Shown: positions 54,258-63,837, counted from the stretch's first letter. The stretch: 64,000 bases of DNA from Pseudomonas sp. C1C7 (GCF_013359595.1 NZ_JABFMP010000005.1:179837-243836), one strand, 5' to 3'. A program made the numbers and translations. Notes: generated by a model from the sequence alone, not told the origin.

Positions 54258-55562
54258 TCAAAGATCGTGGTGCAGGTATTTGGCCTGTTTCGGCAGGCGC
54301 AGGCTGAACAGGAAGGCGATCGCCATCATCACCGTCACGTACCAGTAGAAGGAGGTTTCCATGCCGCCGGCCTTGAGGCTCAGGGCCACGTATTCCGCCG
54401 AGCCGCCGAAGATCGCGTTCGCCACCGCATACGCCAGGCCCACGCCCAGTGCGCGCACTTCCGGCGGGAACATTTCGGCTTTTACCAGGCCGCTGATCGA
54501 GGTGTAGAAACTGACGATCGCCAGGGCCAGAGTGATCAGCACGAAGGCCACAAACGGACTGCTGACACCTTTGAGGCTCATCAGAATCGGCACGGTGCAC
54601 AGGGTCCCCAGGCCGCCGAACCAGAGCATCGAGTTACGCCGCCCGATCTTGTCGGCGAGCATGCCGAAAAACGGTTGCATGCACATGTAAAGAAAGAGCG
54701 CGCCGGTCATGATGTAACTGGCGGTCTTGGCCGGCATGCCGGCGGTGTTCACCAGGTACTTCTGCATGTACGTGGTGAAGGTGTAGAAAATCAGCGAGCC
54801 ACCGGCGGTGTAACCCAGCACGGTGATGAACGCGGCCTTGTGGTCGCGAAACAGTGCGCCGATGCTGCCGGCGTCCTTGTTGGCACGCATTTCCTTGCTG
54901 GTGGTTTCTTTCAGCGAACGACGCAGGTACAGCGAAATCAGCGCCGCACAGGCACCGACCACGAACGGAATCCGCCAGCCGTAGGCACGCAGGTCATCCT
55001 CGGTGAGGAACTGCTGCAGGATCACCACCAGCAACACCGCCAGCAGTTGGCCACCGATCAGTGTCACGTACTGGAACGAGGCGAAGAAACCGCGCTGGCC
55101 CTTGAGGGCGACTTCACTCATGTAGGTCGCGGTGGTGCCGTATTCGCCACCCACCGACAGGCCCTGGAGCAGACGGGCGAACAGCAGCAGGACCGGCGCC
55201 CAGACCCCGATGCTGTTGTAGGTCGGCAGGCACGCGATGAGCAGTGAGCCGAAACACATCATCAGAATCGAGATCAACATCGAATTCTTGCGCCCGTGCT
55301 TGTCCGCGACACGGCCGAAGATCCAGCCGCCAATCGGTCGCATCAGGAAGCCGGCGGCAAACACACCCGCGGTATTGACCAGCTGGACCGTGGGGTTGTC
55401 GGACGGGAAGAAAGCCGGCGCGAAATAGATCGCGCAGAAGGCGTAGACGTAAAAGTCGAACCATTCGACCAGGTTGCCGGACGAGGCGCCGACAATCGCG
55501 AAGATCCGTTTGCTGCGCTCTTCGCCGGTATATAGGGCTGTAGTAGCAGTTGGCGTTGTCAT
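54258..55562 (-). CDS. pcaT: MFS transporter PcaT (MHS family)
   Basis: A 434-residue protein with about 12 helices and the MHS start [20 protein letters not shown]. In P. putida PcaT takes up beta-ketoadipate and related dicarboxylates, and its gene lies between pcaF and pcaB, as here. A 42-bp gap precedes pcaB. The 154-bp gap to pcaF upstream may hold its own promoter. Confidence 0.9.
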   Translation of the reverse strand: MTTPTATTALYTGEERSKRIFAIVGASSGNLVEWFDFYVYAFCAIYFAPAFFPSDNPTVQLVNTAGVFAAGFLMRPIGGWIFGRVADKHGRKNSMLISILMMCFGSLLIACLPTYNSIGVWAPVLLLFARLLQGLSVGGEYGTTATYMSEVALKGQRGFFASFQYVTLIGGQLLAVLLVVILQQFLTEDDLRAYGWRIPFVVGACAALISLYLRRSLKETTSKEMRANKDAGSIGALFRDHKAAFITVLGYTAGGSLIFYTFTTYMQKYLVNTAGMPAKTASYIMTGALFLYMCMQPFFGMLADKIGRRNSMLWFGGLGTLCTVPILMSLKGVSSPFVAFVLITLALAIVSFYTSISGLVKAEMFPPEVRALGVGLAYAVANAIFGGSAEYVALSLKAGGMETSFYWYVTVMMAIAFLFSLRLPKQAKYLHHDL

Positions 55563-55647
55563 TGTTTTTCACTCAATGGGGACAGTGAGAGTCTAGACAT
55601 ACTTTGCAACAGTCCCGTTCCACAATTGGCTCAGCGGTGCATGCAAC

Positions 55648-55677
55648 CCCTGTGGGAGCGAGCCCGCTCCGACAGGG
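55648..55677. repeat. REP-like hairpin between pcaF and pcaT
   Basis: CCCTGTGGGAGCG and CGCTCCGACAGGG arms with loop AGCC. It lies in the only large gap inside the pca operon. Confidence 0.65.
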
Positions 55678-55716
55678 ATTTGGGTGTACTCCAATATAGA
55701 GAACACCCTCCAGGCA

Positions 55717-56922
55717 TCACACGCGCTCAATCGCCAGGGCCAGGCCCTGACCGACGCCAACACACATGGTCGCCAGACCTTTCTTGCCACCGGTCTTCTC
55801 GAGCTGATGCAGCGCCGTCAGCACCAGGCGCGCACCGCTCATGCCCAGCGGATGGCCCAGGGCGATGGCGCCACCGTTCGGATTGACCTGCGGCGCGTCG
55901 TCGGCGATGCCGAGTTCACGCAGCACGGCCAGGCCCTGGCTGGCGAAGGCTTCGTTGAGTTCGATCACGTCGAAATCGCTGACGGCCACCCCCAGGCGTT
56001 CGGTCAGCTTGCGCACGGCTGGCACAGGACCGATACCCATCACACGCGGCGCCACACCGGCGCTGGCCATGCCCAGCACTTTCGCGCGAGCGGTCAGACC
56101 GTGTTTCTTCACAGCTTCTGCCGAAGCGAGGATCAACGCCGCCGCCCCGTCGTTCACACCGGAAGCGTTGCCGGCGGTGACGGTCTTGTCGGGGCCGTTG
56201 ACCGGCTTGAGCTTGGTCAGGGCTTCCAGGGTGGTGTCGGCGCGAGGGTGTTCGTCCTGGCTGACCACGGTTTCACCCTTTTTATGGGCAATGCGCACTT
56301 CGACGATTTCTTCGGCGAAGAAACCTGCGGCCTGGGCCACGGCGGTGCGTTGCTGGCTGCGCAGGGCGAAGGCGTCCTGGTCGGCGCGGGAGACCTTGTA
56401 GTCGTCAGCCACGTTGTCGGCGGTCTGCGGCATCGCATCCACGCCGTACTGGGCTTTCATCAGCGGGTTGATGAAGCGCCAGCCGATGGTGGTGTCTTCC
56501 AGCTTCATGTTGCGCGAGAACGAGGCATCGGCCTTGCCCATCACGAACGGTGCGCGGGACATCGACTCGACGCCGCCGGCAATCGCCAGCTCCATCTCGC
56601 CGCTGGCGATGGCGCGGAAGGCTGTACCGATCGCATCCATGCCCGAAGCGCAGAGGCGGTTGAGGGTCACGCCCGGAATGGTTTCCGGCAGGCCCGCCAG
56701 CAGCAGCGCCATGCGTGCCACGTTGCGGTTGTCTTCACCGGCCTGGTTGGCGCAGCCGAGGAACACCTCGTCCACGGCCGTCCAGTCCACCGACGGATTG
56801 CGTTCCATCAAGGCCTTGATCGGCACGGCGGCCAGATCGTCGGCGCGGACCGCCGACAGGCCACCGCCGAAACGGCCGATGGGGGTGCGAATCGCGTCGC
56901 AGATATAAACCTCGCGCATCAC
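55717..56922 (-). CDS. pcaF: Beta-ketoadipyl-CoA thiolase PcaF
   Basis: A 401-residue thiolase. The active-site cysteine is Cys91 in LNRLCASGMD, and NEAFASQGLA and GHPLGMSGAR are conserved. It splits beta-ketoadipyl-CoA to succinyl-CoA and acetyl-CoA. Its start overlaps the pcaJ stop by four bases. Confidence 0.94.
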   Translation of the reverse strand: MMREVYICDAIRTPIGRFGGGLSAVRADDLAAVPIKALMERNPSVDWTAVDEVFLGCANQAGEDNRNVARMALLLAGLPETIPGVTLNRLCASGMDAIGTAFRAIASGEMELAIAGGVESMSRAPFVMGKADASFSRNMKLEDTTIGWRFINPLMKAQYGVDAMPQTADNVADDYKVSRADQDAFALRSQQRTAVAQAAGFFAEEIVEVRIAHKKGETVVSQDEHPRADTTLEALTKLKPVNGPDKTVTAGNASGVNDGAAALILASAEAVKKHGLTARAKVLGMASAGVAPRVMGIGPVPAVRKLTERLGVAVSDFDVIELNEAFASQGLAVLRELGIADDAPQVNPNGGAIALGHPLGMSGARLVLTALHQLEKTGGKKGLATMCVGVGQGLALAIERV

Positions 56923-57698
56923 GCTTCTCCCGGTGCTTGGCCGTGGGCCGCGGCGGTACGGGCTTCCAGGTCGCGCAGCGCGGTCAGCTCGACGTCGGTC
57001 GGCACGGCAGTCACTTCAACACTGTCGGCAAAACGGATCGGCCAGCCGGTGGCGGCGGTCACTTGCTCGCGGGTCACGCCCGGGTGCAGCGCGGTCACCA
57101 CGAATTCGTTGGTGCCGGCTTCCGGCTCCATGATGCACAGGTCGGTGATGATCCCAACCGGACCTGCGCCTGGCAGGCCGAGACGCTTGCGAGAGTCGCC
57201 GCCTTCGCCGTGGCCGACGGAGGTGATGAAGTCCAGCTTGTCGACGAACGAACGCGCCGACTGCTTGAGGATGATCAACACGCTCTTGGCGGAACCGGCG
57301 ATCTCCGGAGCACCGCCGGCGCCCGGCAGACGGACTTTCGGCGCGTGGTAGTCACCGACCACGGTGGTGTTGATGTTGCCGAAACGGTCGACCTGGGCCG
57401 CGCCGAGGAAACCGACGTCGATGCGACCGCCCTGCAGCCAGTAGCGGAAGATTTCGCCGGTCGGCACCACGGTGTCGGCGGTTTCCGCCAGCTCACCGTC
57501 ACCGATCGACAGTGGCAGCACGCTCGGCTTGGCGCCGATCGGGCCCGATTCGTAGATCAGCACCACGTCAGGCGAGGACGTCAGGCGCGCCAGGTTGGCC
57601 GCTTTCGATGGCAGGCCGATGCCCACGAAGCACACCGAGCCGTTCTTCAGGCGACGGGCAGCGGCAACGGTCATCATTTCATTGGTGGTGTAAGTCAT
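56919..57698 (-). CDS. pcaJ: 3-oxoadipate CoA-transferase subunit B PcaJ
   Basis: A 259-residue class I CoA-transferase beta subunit. The catalytic glutamate is Glu50 in YESGPIG. With PcaI it moves CoA from succinyl-CoA to beta-ketoadipate. Its start shares a base with the pcaI stop (TAATG) and its end overlaps pcaF by four bases. Confidence 0.94.
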   Translation of the reverse strand: MTYTTNEMMTVAAARRLKNGSVCFVGIGLPSKAANLARLTSSPDVVLIYESGPIGAKPSVLPLSIGDGELAETADTVVPTGEIFRYWLQGGRIDVGFLGAAQVDRFGNINTTVVGDYHAPKVRLPGAGGAPEIAGSAKSVLIILKQSARSFVDKLDFITSVGHGEGGDSRKRLGLPGAGPVGIITDLCIMEPEAGTNEFVVTALHPGVTREQVTAATGWPIRFADSVEVTAVPTDVELTALRDLEARTAAAHGQAPGEA

Positions 57699-58555
57699 TA
57701 CTTCGCCTCCGAAGCGGCGGCCAGTTTGGCCTTGAACTCGCTGAAGTCAGCGCTGCCATGGATGTATTCGTTGATCCACGCGGTGAAGGTTTCACGGTCG
57801 CGGGCAATCGGGTCCCAGGCCTGGTAGAAACGGTTGTCACGCTCGTTGTAGCCGTGGGCATAGGACGGATGCGCGCCGCCCGGTACGTGGCAGACCGCGC
57901 TCAGGGCCCAGGTCGGCAGCACGCAGGAGTTCATTGGCGCATTGAGGTCGTCGACGATTTCTTCAACGGTAACGATGCAGCGCTTGGCAGCCAGCACGGC
58001 TTCTTTCTGCACGCCGAGGATGCCCCACAGCAGCACGTTGCCCTTGCGGTCGGCTTTCTGCGCGTGGATCACGGTGACGTCCGGGCGCACCGAAGGCACG
58101 GCGGCCAGCACCTCGCCGGTGAACGGGCAGGTGACGGATTTGATCAGCGGGTTGACCTTCGGCAGGTCGGAACCGGCGTAGGCGCGCAGCACCGCGAATG
58201 GCAGGCCGGAAGCGCCGGCGACGTAGGCGTTGGCCAGGTCGGCGTGGCTGTGTTCTTCGATTTCCAGAGCGTGCGGCCACTGCTTCTCGACGGCGTCACG
58301 CAGACGGTGCAGGGAACCGACACCCGGGTTGCCGCCCCAGGAGAAAACCAGCTTGCGAGCACAACCGGCACCGATCAACTGGTCGTAGATCAGGTCAGGC
58401 GTCATCCGTACCAGGGTCAGGTCTTTCTTGCCCTGACGAATGATTTCGTGACCCGCCGCCGTCGGGATCAGGTGAGTGAAGCCTTCGAGCGCAACGGTAT
58501 CGCCGTCGTTCACGAATTGCTTCACCGCGTCGTGCAGCGAAAGAATCTCAGCCAT
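57698..58555 (-). CDS. pcaI: 3-oxoadipate CoA-transferase subunit A PcaI
   Basis: A 285-residue class I CoA-transferase alpha subunit (VALEGFTHLIPTAAGHEIIR; FSWGGNPGVGSLHRLR). Start 58555 (MAEILSLHDAVKQF) is chosen; upstream extension to 58690 crosses the operator. It is the first gene of the pcaIJF block. A perfect 8+1+8 PcaR-like palindrome lies about 118 bp upstream. Confidence 0.93.
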   Translation of the reverse strand: MAEILSLHDAVKQFVNDGDTVALEGFTHLIPTAAGHEIIRQGKKDLTLVRMTPDLIYDQLIGAGCARKLVFSWGGNPGVGSLHRLRDAVEKQWPHALEIEEHSHADLANAYVAGASGLPFAVLRAYAGSDLPKVNPLIKSVTCPFTGEVLAAVPSVRPDVTVIHAQKADRKGNVLLWGILGVQKEAVLAAKRCIVTVEEIVDDLNAPMNSCVLPTWALSAVCHVPGGAHPSYAHGYNERDNRFYQAWDPIARDRETFTAWINEYIHGSADFSEFKAKLAAASEAK

Positions 58556-58673
58556 TGGGGCAGGCTCCCATTTGTTGTTAACCGACAGTGGAAAAAGGCG
58601 CCGATGCGCAGCGCCGCAGTCACTGAAGATTAAGCCTGTGAAAAACCCTGAACAATCCGATAATCGACTAAAT

Positions 58674-58688
58674 GTTCGATTATCGAAC
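58674..58688. promoter_or_regulatory. PcaR operator of pcaI
   Basis: GTTCGATTATCGAAC is the core of a perfect TGTTCGAT-T-ATCGAACA palindrome (58673-58689). A weaker copy, ATCCGATAATCGACT, lies at 58655-58669. Confidence 0.82.
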
Positions 58689-58723
58689 ACATTGTTGCAG
58701 GGCTATCGTTTTGCGTTGACCTG

Positions 58724-58813
58724 AAAAGATCGCAGCCTTCGGCAGCTCCTGCATTGGAATGCGTTCCCCTGTAGGAACTGGCTTAACCCTAAACTGCAGG
58801 CTGCGATCTTTTG
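58724..58813. repeat. Disrupted REPIN, first family
   Basis: AAAAGATCGCAGCCTTCGGC and a partner whose inner part is changed (CTGTAGGAACTGGCTTAACC) before CTGCGATCTTTTG. Confidence 0.8.
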
Positions 58814-58831
58814 CGCTATTTCCTGCGGGGA

Positions 58832-60178
58832 TCAGGTCGCATCCGCATGGCTGACCAAGCCCTTGATCACCACCGCTGCCGTCGCCAAGGCCGCCGGAAT
58901 CACCAGTGCCGTCAGCACCTGTTCGAAGTTCCAGCCCAGCCCCAGCAGCGTCGCGCCCATCCAGGCCCCGAGGATTGCGCCGAAACGGCCGATCCCGAGC
59001 ATCCACGACACACCCGTGGCACGCCCCTGGGTCGGATAAAACCGCGCGGCCAGCGACGGCATCGCCGATTGCGCGCCGTTGACGCACATCCCGGCGATCA
59101 GCACCAGGGTCGCCAGCAGCGTGATACTGCCCAGGCTCTGCCCCACCGAGTAGGCAAACACCCCGGCCAGCAGGTAGAAGGTGCCGATGACCTTGTGCGG
59201 ATTGAAGCGGTCCATGGCCCAGCCTACACCCACTGCGCTCAACACGCCGCCCAACTGGAACAGCGCACCGATGAACGCGGCCTGCTCCATGCTCGCACCG
59301 CTGTCGCGCATCAGCGTCGGCAGCCAGCTGGTCAGCAGGTAAACGATCACCAGGCCCATGAAATAGGTCAGCCACAGCAACAAAGTACCGACGCTGTAGG
59401 TGCCGGAGAAGACCACGGCAAACACGTTGCGCGCCTTCACGGTTTTTTGTTCCGGTACGCTGAAGCTCGCGGCCTGGGCGACGACGGTCGGATCGATGGG
59501 CGCCAGGGTCTTGCGCACTTTGTCGGTGCCACGGTTACGCACCACCAGGTAGCGCGCCGATTCCGGCAGCCAGAACAGCAGCACCACGGCCAGGATCAGC
59601 GGCAAAACCCCGCCGATCAGCAGCAGGCTGTGCCAGCCGAACGCCGGGATCAGCTTGGCCGAGATGAAACCGCCGCCGGCCATGCCCAAGTTGAAGCCGC
59701 AGAACATGCTGGTCACCAGCAGGGATTTCTTGCGCTCCGGGGTGTACTCCGACAGCAGCGTGGTGGCGTTGGGCATGCCGGCCCCCAGCCCCAGGCCGGT
59801 GAGGAAACGCAGCACCAGCAACTGCTCGACATTGGTGCTGTAGGCCGAGGCCAGGCTAAAAGCGCCGAACAGCAACACGGCGCCGACCAGCACGACTTTT
59901 CGCCCGAAGCGGTCGGCCAGCGGACCGGAGCCCAGCGCACCGAAGACCATGCCGATCAGCGCGGCACTCATTACCGGACCCAGGCTGGCGCGATCGATGC
60001 CCCAGTCCTGGGACAGCGCCGGGGCGATGAAGCCCATGGCCGCGGTGTCGAGACCATCGAGGAAAACAATCAGGAAACACAGGATGACCACGCGCCACTG
60101 GTAGCGCGAAATCGGTTGAGCATTGATGAAGGACTGCACATCGAGGCAGTTCCCTACAGCAGACTGAGGCTGGTTCAT
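58832..60178 (-). CDS. pcaK: 4-hydroxybenzoate/protocatechuate transporter PcaK
   Basis: A 448-residue aromatic acid:H+ symporter (MFS) with about 12 membrane helices and the family start QPISRYQWRVVILCFLIVFL and DGLDTAAMGF. Start 60178 (MNQPQSAVGNC) is chosen. It imports 4-hydroxybenzoate and related aromatic acids. The gene lies between pcaR and pcaI, transcribed in the same direction as both. A PcaR-type site is located 107 bp upstream. Confidence 0.93.
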   Translation of the reverse strand: MNQPQSAVGNCLDVQSFINAQPISRYQWRVVILCFLIVFLDGLDTAAMGFIAPALSQDWGIDRASLGPVMSAALIGMVFGALGSGPLADRFGRKVVLVGAVLLFGAFSLASAYSTNVEQLLVLRFLTGLGLGAGMPNATTLLSEYTPERKKSLLVTSMFCGFNLGMAGGGFISAKLIPAFGWHSLLLIGGVLPLILAVVLLFWLPESARYLVVRNRGTDKVRKTLAPIDPTVVAQAASFSVPEQKTVKARNVFAVVFSGTYSVGTLLLWLTYFMGLVIVYLLTSWLPTLMRDSGASMEQAAFIGALFQLGGVLSAVGVGWAMDRFNPHKVIGTFYLLAGVFAYSVGQSLGSITLLATLVLIAGMCVNGAQSAMPSLAARFYPTQGRATGVSWMLGIGRFGAILGAWMGATLLGLGWNFEQVLTALVIPAALATAAVVIKGLVSHADAT

Positions 60179-60284
60179 TATTTTTATCCATGCGGTACGC
60201 AGTCGAACGGTGCCAGCCAAAGCCGGCGCAGCCGCGACATTAAAGACCCGCAGGAAACAGCGTCAATTCAGCGAAAACGACTCC

Positions 60285-60299
60285 GTGCGATTACCGAAC
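60285..60299 (-). promoter_or_regulatory. PcaR operator of pcaK
   Basis: Read on the minus strand this is GTTCGGTAATCGCAC, one base from the known PcaR site GTTCGATAATCGCAC. It lies between pcaR and pcaK. Confidence 0.8.
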
Positions 60300-60302
60300 A
60301 GC

Positions 60303-61145
60303 TTAGGCAAACAGCTGTGCGCTAAGGTCGCGACTGGCGCTCAGCAATCCCGGCAGAAAACGCTGCTCCAGTTCGTTGCGGCTGACCCGCCCGGCATGGG
60401 TGCTGACATTGAGGGCCGCGACCACCTGACCTGAGGCGTCGTACACCGGCACGGCAATCGAACGCAGGCCCTGCTCCAGTTCCTGATCGACGATGCACCA
60501 GCCCTGGCGCCGCACTTCCTGCAGGCATTCGAGCAAGGCTTCGGGGGTGTGCAGGGTGCGACTGGTCTTGGCCTGCAGGTCGGCGTGATCGAGGTACTCG
60601 TGCAGCGAAGTGTCGTCGAGGGCGGCCAGCAGGATCCGGCCCATCGATGTGCAATAGGCCGGCAGGCGCCCGCCTACCGAGAGGTCGACCGAGATCAGGC
60701 GCTGGGTGGTCGCGGAACGGGCGATGTAGAGGATGTCGTCGCCTTCCAGAGTCGCCATGTTGCAGGCTTCGTGCAGTTGCTCGCTCATGCGGTCCAGATA
60801 CGGCTGGGCCGATACCGCCAGCGGCGTCGAAGACACGTAGGCATGGCCGAGGGTCAGCACTTTGGGCAGCAGAGAATAGGTGCGGCCATCGGTGGTGGCG
60901 TAGCCGAGTTTGATCAGGGTATGCAGGCAACGTCTGACGGCGGCGCGGGGAATTTCCGTGCGGTGGCTGATCTGCGCGATGGTCAGGTGCCGTTTGCGCT
61001 CCTGGAACGCCTGCACCACCGCAAGCCCCCGCGCCAGCGAGGTCATGAAATCCGGGTCGCCAGTCAGCGCCTGGATCCGCTTGGCGGGCGACGCCACGAT
61101 CGGTGGCGCTACGGAAGCGAAGGAGTTGCGCAGTTGATCATTCAT
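60303..61145 (-). CDS. pcaR: IclR-family regulator PcaR
   Basis: A 280-residue IclR-type regulator. The HTH covers about residues 35-90 (SLARGLAVVQAFQERKRHLT; TEIPRAAVRRCLHTLIKLGY) and the effector domain the rest. In P. putida PcaR activates pcaIJ, pcaBDC and pcaK in response to beta-ketoadipate and controls itself. Its sites are visible upstream of pcaR, pcaK, pcaI and the porin. Confidence 0.94.
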   Translation of the reverse strand: MNDQLRNSFASVAPPIVASPAKRIQALTGDPDFMTSLARGLAVVQAFQERKRHLTIAQISHRTEIPRAAVRRCLHTLIKLGYATTDGRTYSLLPKVLTLGHAYVSSTPLAVSAQPYLDRMSEQLHEACNMATLEGDDILYIARSATTQRLISVDLSVGGRLPAYCTSMGRILLAALDDTSLHEYLDHADLQAKTSRTLHTPEALLECLQEVRRQGWCIVDQELEQGLRSIAVPVYDASGQVVAALNVSTHAGRVSRNELEQRFLPGLLSASRDLSAQLFA

Positions 61146-61221
61146 TTAAGGACCTTTGCTGTACGGATCAGCGACTATTACAGGTGTCATGGGCCCCGCA
61201 GACAAGCCCGGGCAGGCAACA

Positions 61222-61238
61222 TTGGGCGATTATCGAAC
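61222..61238 (-). promoter_or_regulatory. PcaR operator of pcaR
   Basis: Read on the minus strand: GTTCGATAATCGCCCAA, identical to 50044-50060. A second, weaker copy (GACCGGTAATCGCAA) lies at 61243-61257. Confidence 0.8.
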
Positions 61239-61258
61239 GCTCGACCGGTAATCGCAAC

Positions 61259-61766
61259 CGATCGATGCCATCCTCGGCTCATCCGCCCTTCTCTCTATAT
61301 GTAGCGAGCAAGCCTGAAGTTGATTTAAGGTAGATGAAGTTGGAAAGTTGTTCGACTTAATGGCGCCAAAAATGCATCGTTGCACAGTGACATCGCCTAC
61401 ACGCTAGTTGGCAGTAAAACTTGCAAGCAACAAAACATTCACGCCGCAATATCCACTTTCAAGTTTTTGGCGATAGTGTTCTCTGAATCGCTCGCTATAA
61501 TGCAAATCAGTAGCCCGGCGTTTTATCATTCGCCGATGCCGCTACTCGGCGGCGCGTAACTGCATAGCCAACGCGCTCGCCAAAACTGGAAACTGATGCT
61601 ACGTCAGCAATTTATCTCTGGTGCCGTGGCCGCCTGCAACATGGACGTGTTGATCGCCCTGCCGTAAACGATGCCTGCATGGGCCTTGTCCTGTCGTCAT
61701 GTGTGATCAATACATTGAGCGCAGCGCGTATCACCAGAATTTATCTCAACTCAATCAGGTAGCACT
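61259..61766. other. Unexplained intergenic region between pcaR and the 66-residue gene
   Basis: This ~500 bp is AT-richer than its neighbours. It has a good -10 box (TATAAT, 61496-61501) on the + strand. A 23-codon frame, ATG 61596 to TAA 61667, has a weak GGA ribosome-site-like stretch before it. No named RNA or protein family was recognised. Confidence 0.35.
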
Positions 61767-61967
61767 GTGACGAAAGACGAACTGCGCGCGGAACTTGAGC
61801 GCCAGGAACAACGTTACAAGGAAGTTTACGGCGGGGAAGTCACCACCTACGCCGCCCAACCCGAACCGGAACGCAAACCCTGGCGTAAACGCGCCACCGT
61901 TCAGGATCAGGTTTTCAAGCAGGAACTGGAAAAAATGGAAAAGGAACTCAAAGCCGAGGAGCCATGA
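61767..61967 (+). CDS. Small charged hypothetical protein
   Basis: A 66-residue protein with GTG start (61767), beginning [20 protein letters not shown] and ending in a Lys/Glu-rich helix ([16 protein letters not shown]). About two thirds is charged; a helix or coiled coil is likely. No domain is recognised. There are no membrane segments or cysteines. Codon use looks coding, and the opposite strand shows no better frame. Confidence 0.6.
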   Translation: MTKDELRAELERQEQRYKEVYGGEVTTYAAQPEPERKPWRKRATVQDQVFKQELEKMEKELKAEEP

Positions 61968-62344
61968 CTGGTTCGGCCTGATTCCTTCCAGGGTCTTCAT
62001 TTACACCCGTTAAAAGCGGGAAGTACCGATGTTGCCTCATGCGCCCGCCATGAGCGGGCAGCAGTTACCTTGCCCCATCTGACAGGGTACGAGGCTCATA
62101 TCTGACCCTCCTTTCAGAAATTTCATACAAGCATCCGGCCCGCGCCTTCGGGCAGGCGCAACCCTTGCGCCATCAGCGTTTGCGAAGGAATTCAATGACT
62201 TGCAACCCCCGAAAAATCATCGGGAGCGAGGGTGCAACCGCAAAAAAATTCATTGAAGAATGTTACCGACGAGCAGCTAGTGCATCGATTCACTGTCTTT
62301 TCTGGCATAATCGCGCCCCCTTATGACCGGGTCAGAAAACCTTC
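61968..62344. other. Structured intergenic region upstream of pit
   Basis: No gene is visible in this 377-bp gap. Nested inverted repeats TTCAATGA (62191-62198)/TCATTGAA (62250-62257) and CCCGA/TCGGG suggest a long hairpin. CATAAT near 62308 may be a -10 for pit. Confidence 0.4.
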
Positions 62345-63820
62345 ATGATCGATTTATTCAGCGGACTGGATGCTTGGGTGCTTGTGAGCCTCTTGCTCGC
62401 CCTGGCTTTTGTGCTCGCCTTCGAGTTCATCAATGGATTTCATGACACCGCTAACGCGGTAGCCACTGTTATCTACACCAAAGCAATGCCGCCGCACCTG
62501 GCGGTGTTCTTTTCCGGGGTGTTCAACTTCCTCGGCGTGCTGCTGGGTGGCGTTGGCGTGGCCTATGCCATCGTTCACCTGCTGCCGGTGGAACTGCTGA
62601 TCAACGTCAATACCGGCCATGGTCTGGCCATGGTCTTCTCGTTGCTCGCCGCAGCCATCGCCTGGAACCTGGGCACCTGGTACTTCGGTATCCCGGCTTC
62701 CAGCTCCCACACTCTGATCGGCTCGATCCTCGGCGTGGGCCTGGCCAATGCCCTGATCAACGATATTCCGCTGGCTGACGGGGTGAACTGGCAGAAGGCG
62801 ATCGACATCGCCGCCTCGCTGGTGTTCTCGCCAATGGCAGGTTTCCTGATCGCGGCACTGGTACTGATCGGTCTCAAATGGTGGCGCCCGCTGTCGAAGA
62901 TGCACAAGACGCCGGAACAGCGCCGCAGTATCGACGACAAGAAACACCCGCCGTTCTGGAACCGCCTGGTGCTGGTGATCTCGGCCATGGCCGTGAGCTT
63001 CGTGCACGGTTCCAACGATGGCCAGAAAGGTATCGGTCTGATCATGCTGGTGCTGATCGGTATCGTCCCGGCGCAGTTCGTACTCGACCTGAACAGCACC
63101 ACCTACCAGATCGAACGCACCCGCGACGCGACCCTGCACTTGAGCCAGTTCTACAAGCGCAATGCCGATTCCCTGGGCGAATTCCTGGCCCTGGGCAAAA
63201 GCATCGAAGGCGACCTGCCGGAGAAATTCCGCTGCGATCCGAAGCAGACCGAACCGACCATCAATGCCTTGCTGGGCACCCTCAAGGGTGTAGCCGACTA
63301 CCACTCGCTGCCGTCGGACAGCCGCATCGAAGTGCGTCGCTACCTGCTCTGCCTGGATGACACCGCGAAGAAAGTCGCCAAGCTGCCAGGCCTCGCTGCC
63401 CGTGAAAAGGCTGACCTGGACAAGCTGCGCAAGGACCTGACCACCACCACCGAATACGCTCCGTTCTGGGTGATTCTGGCGGTGGCCCTGGCACTCGGCC
63501 TGGGCACCATGGTTGGCTGGAAACGCGTGGTACTGACCATCGGCGAGAAGATCGGCAAGCAGGGCATGACCTACGCCCAGGGCATGTCGGCGCAGATCAC
63601 CGCGGCGTGCATGATCGGCATGGCCAACATCTTCAGCCTGCCGGTTTCCACCACTCACGTTCTGTCTTCCGGCGTGGCCGGGACGATGGTTGCGAACAAG
63701 AGCGGCCTGCAAGGAGGGACTGTCAGGACCATTCTGCTGGCTTGGGTTCTGACTTTGCCGGCTACCGTGGCGTTGTCGGCTGGGTTGTTCTGGTTGGCTT
63801 CGAAGGCGTTGGGTAGCTGA
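62345..63820 (+). CDS. pit: PiT family inorganic phosphate transporter
   Basis: A 491-residue membrane protein with the two PHO-4 repeat motifs: INGFHDTANAVATVIYTKAM (about 30-48) and VHGSNDGQKGIGLIM (about 220-235). About ten membrane helices flank a large hydrophilic insert (about 245-370), as in PitA-like proteins. It takes up phosphate, probably as a metal-phosphate complex, by proton symport. The length is normal, and the gene is monocistronic. Confidence 0.93.
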   Translation: MIDLFSGLDAWVLVSLLLALAFVLAFEFINGFHDTANAVATVIYTKAMPPHLAVFFSGVFNFLGVLLGGVGVAYAIVHLLPVELLINVNTGHGLAMVFSLLAAAIAWNLGTWYFGIPASSSHTLIGSILGVGLANALINDIPLADGVNWQKAIDIAASLVFSPMAGFLIAALVLIGLKWWRPLSKMHKTPEQRRSIDDKKHPPFWNRLVLVISAMAVSFVHGSNDGQKGIGLIMLVLIGIVPAQFVLDLNSTTYQIERTRDATLHLSQFYKRNADSLGEFLALGKSIEGDLPEKFRCDPKQTEPTINALLGTLKGVADYHSLPSDSRIEVRRYLLCLDDTAKKVAKLPGLAAREKADLDKLRKDLTTTTEYAPFWVILAVALALGLGTMVGWKRVVLTIGEKIGKQGMTYAQGMSAQITAACMIGMANIFSLPVSTTHVLSSGVAGTMVANKSGLQGGTVRTILLAWVLTLPATVALSAGLFWLASKALGS

Positions 63821-63837
63821 TTTTTCGCTCTGATATG

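Noticed and set aside
431..58813. Repeated palindromes as a CRISPR array
   Set aside because: The repeats are dispersed, inverted REP pairs in separate gaps, with no regular spacers and no cas genes.
58811..60325. 504-codon + strand frame opposite pcaK
   Set aside because: Shadow of pcaK; hydrophilic low-complexity translation.
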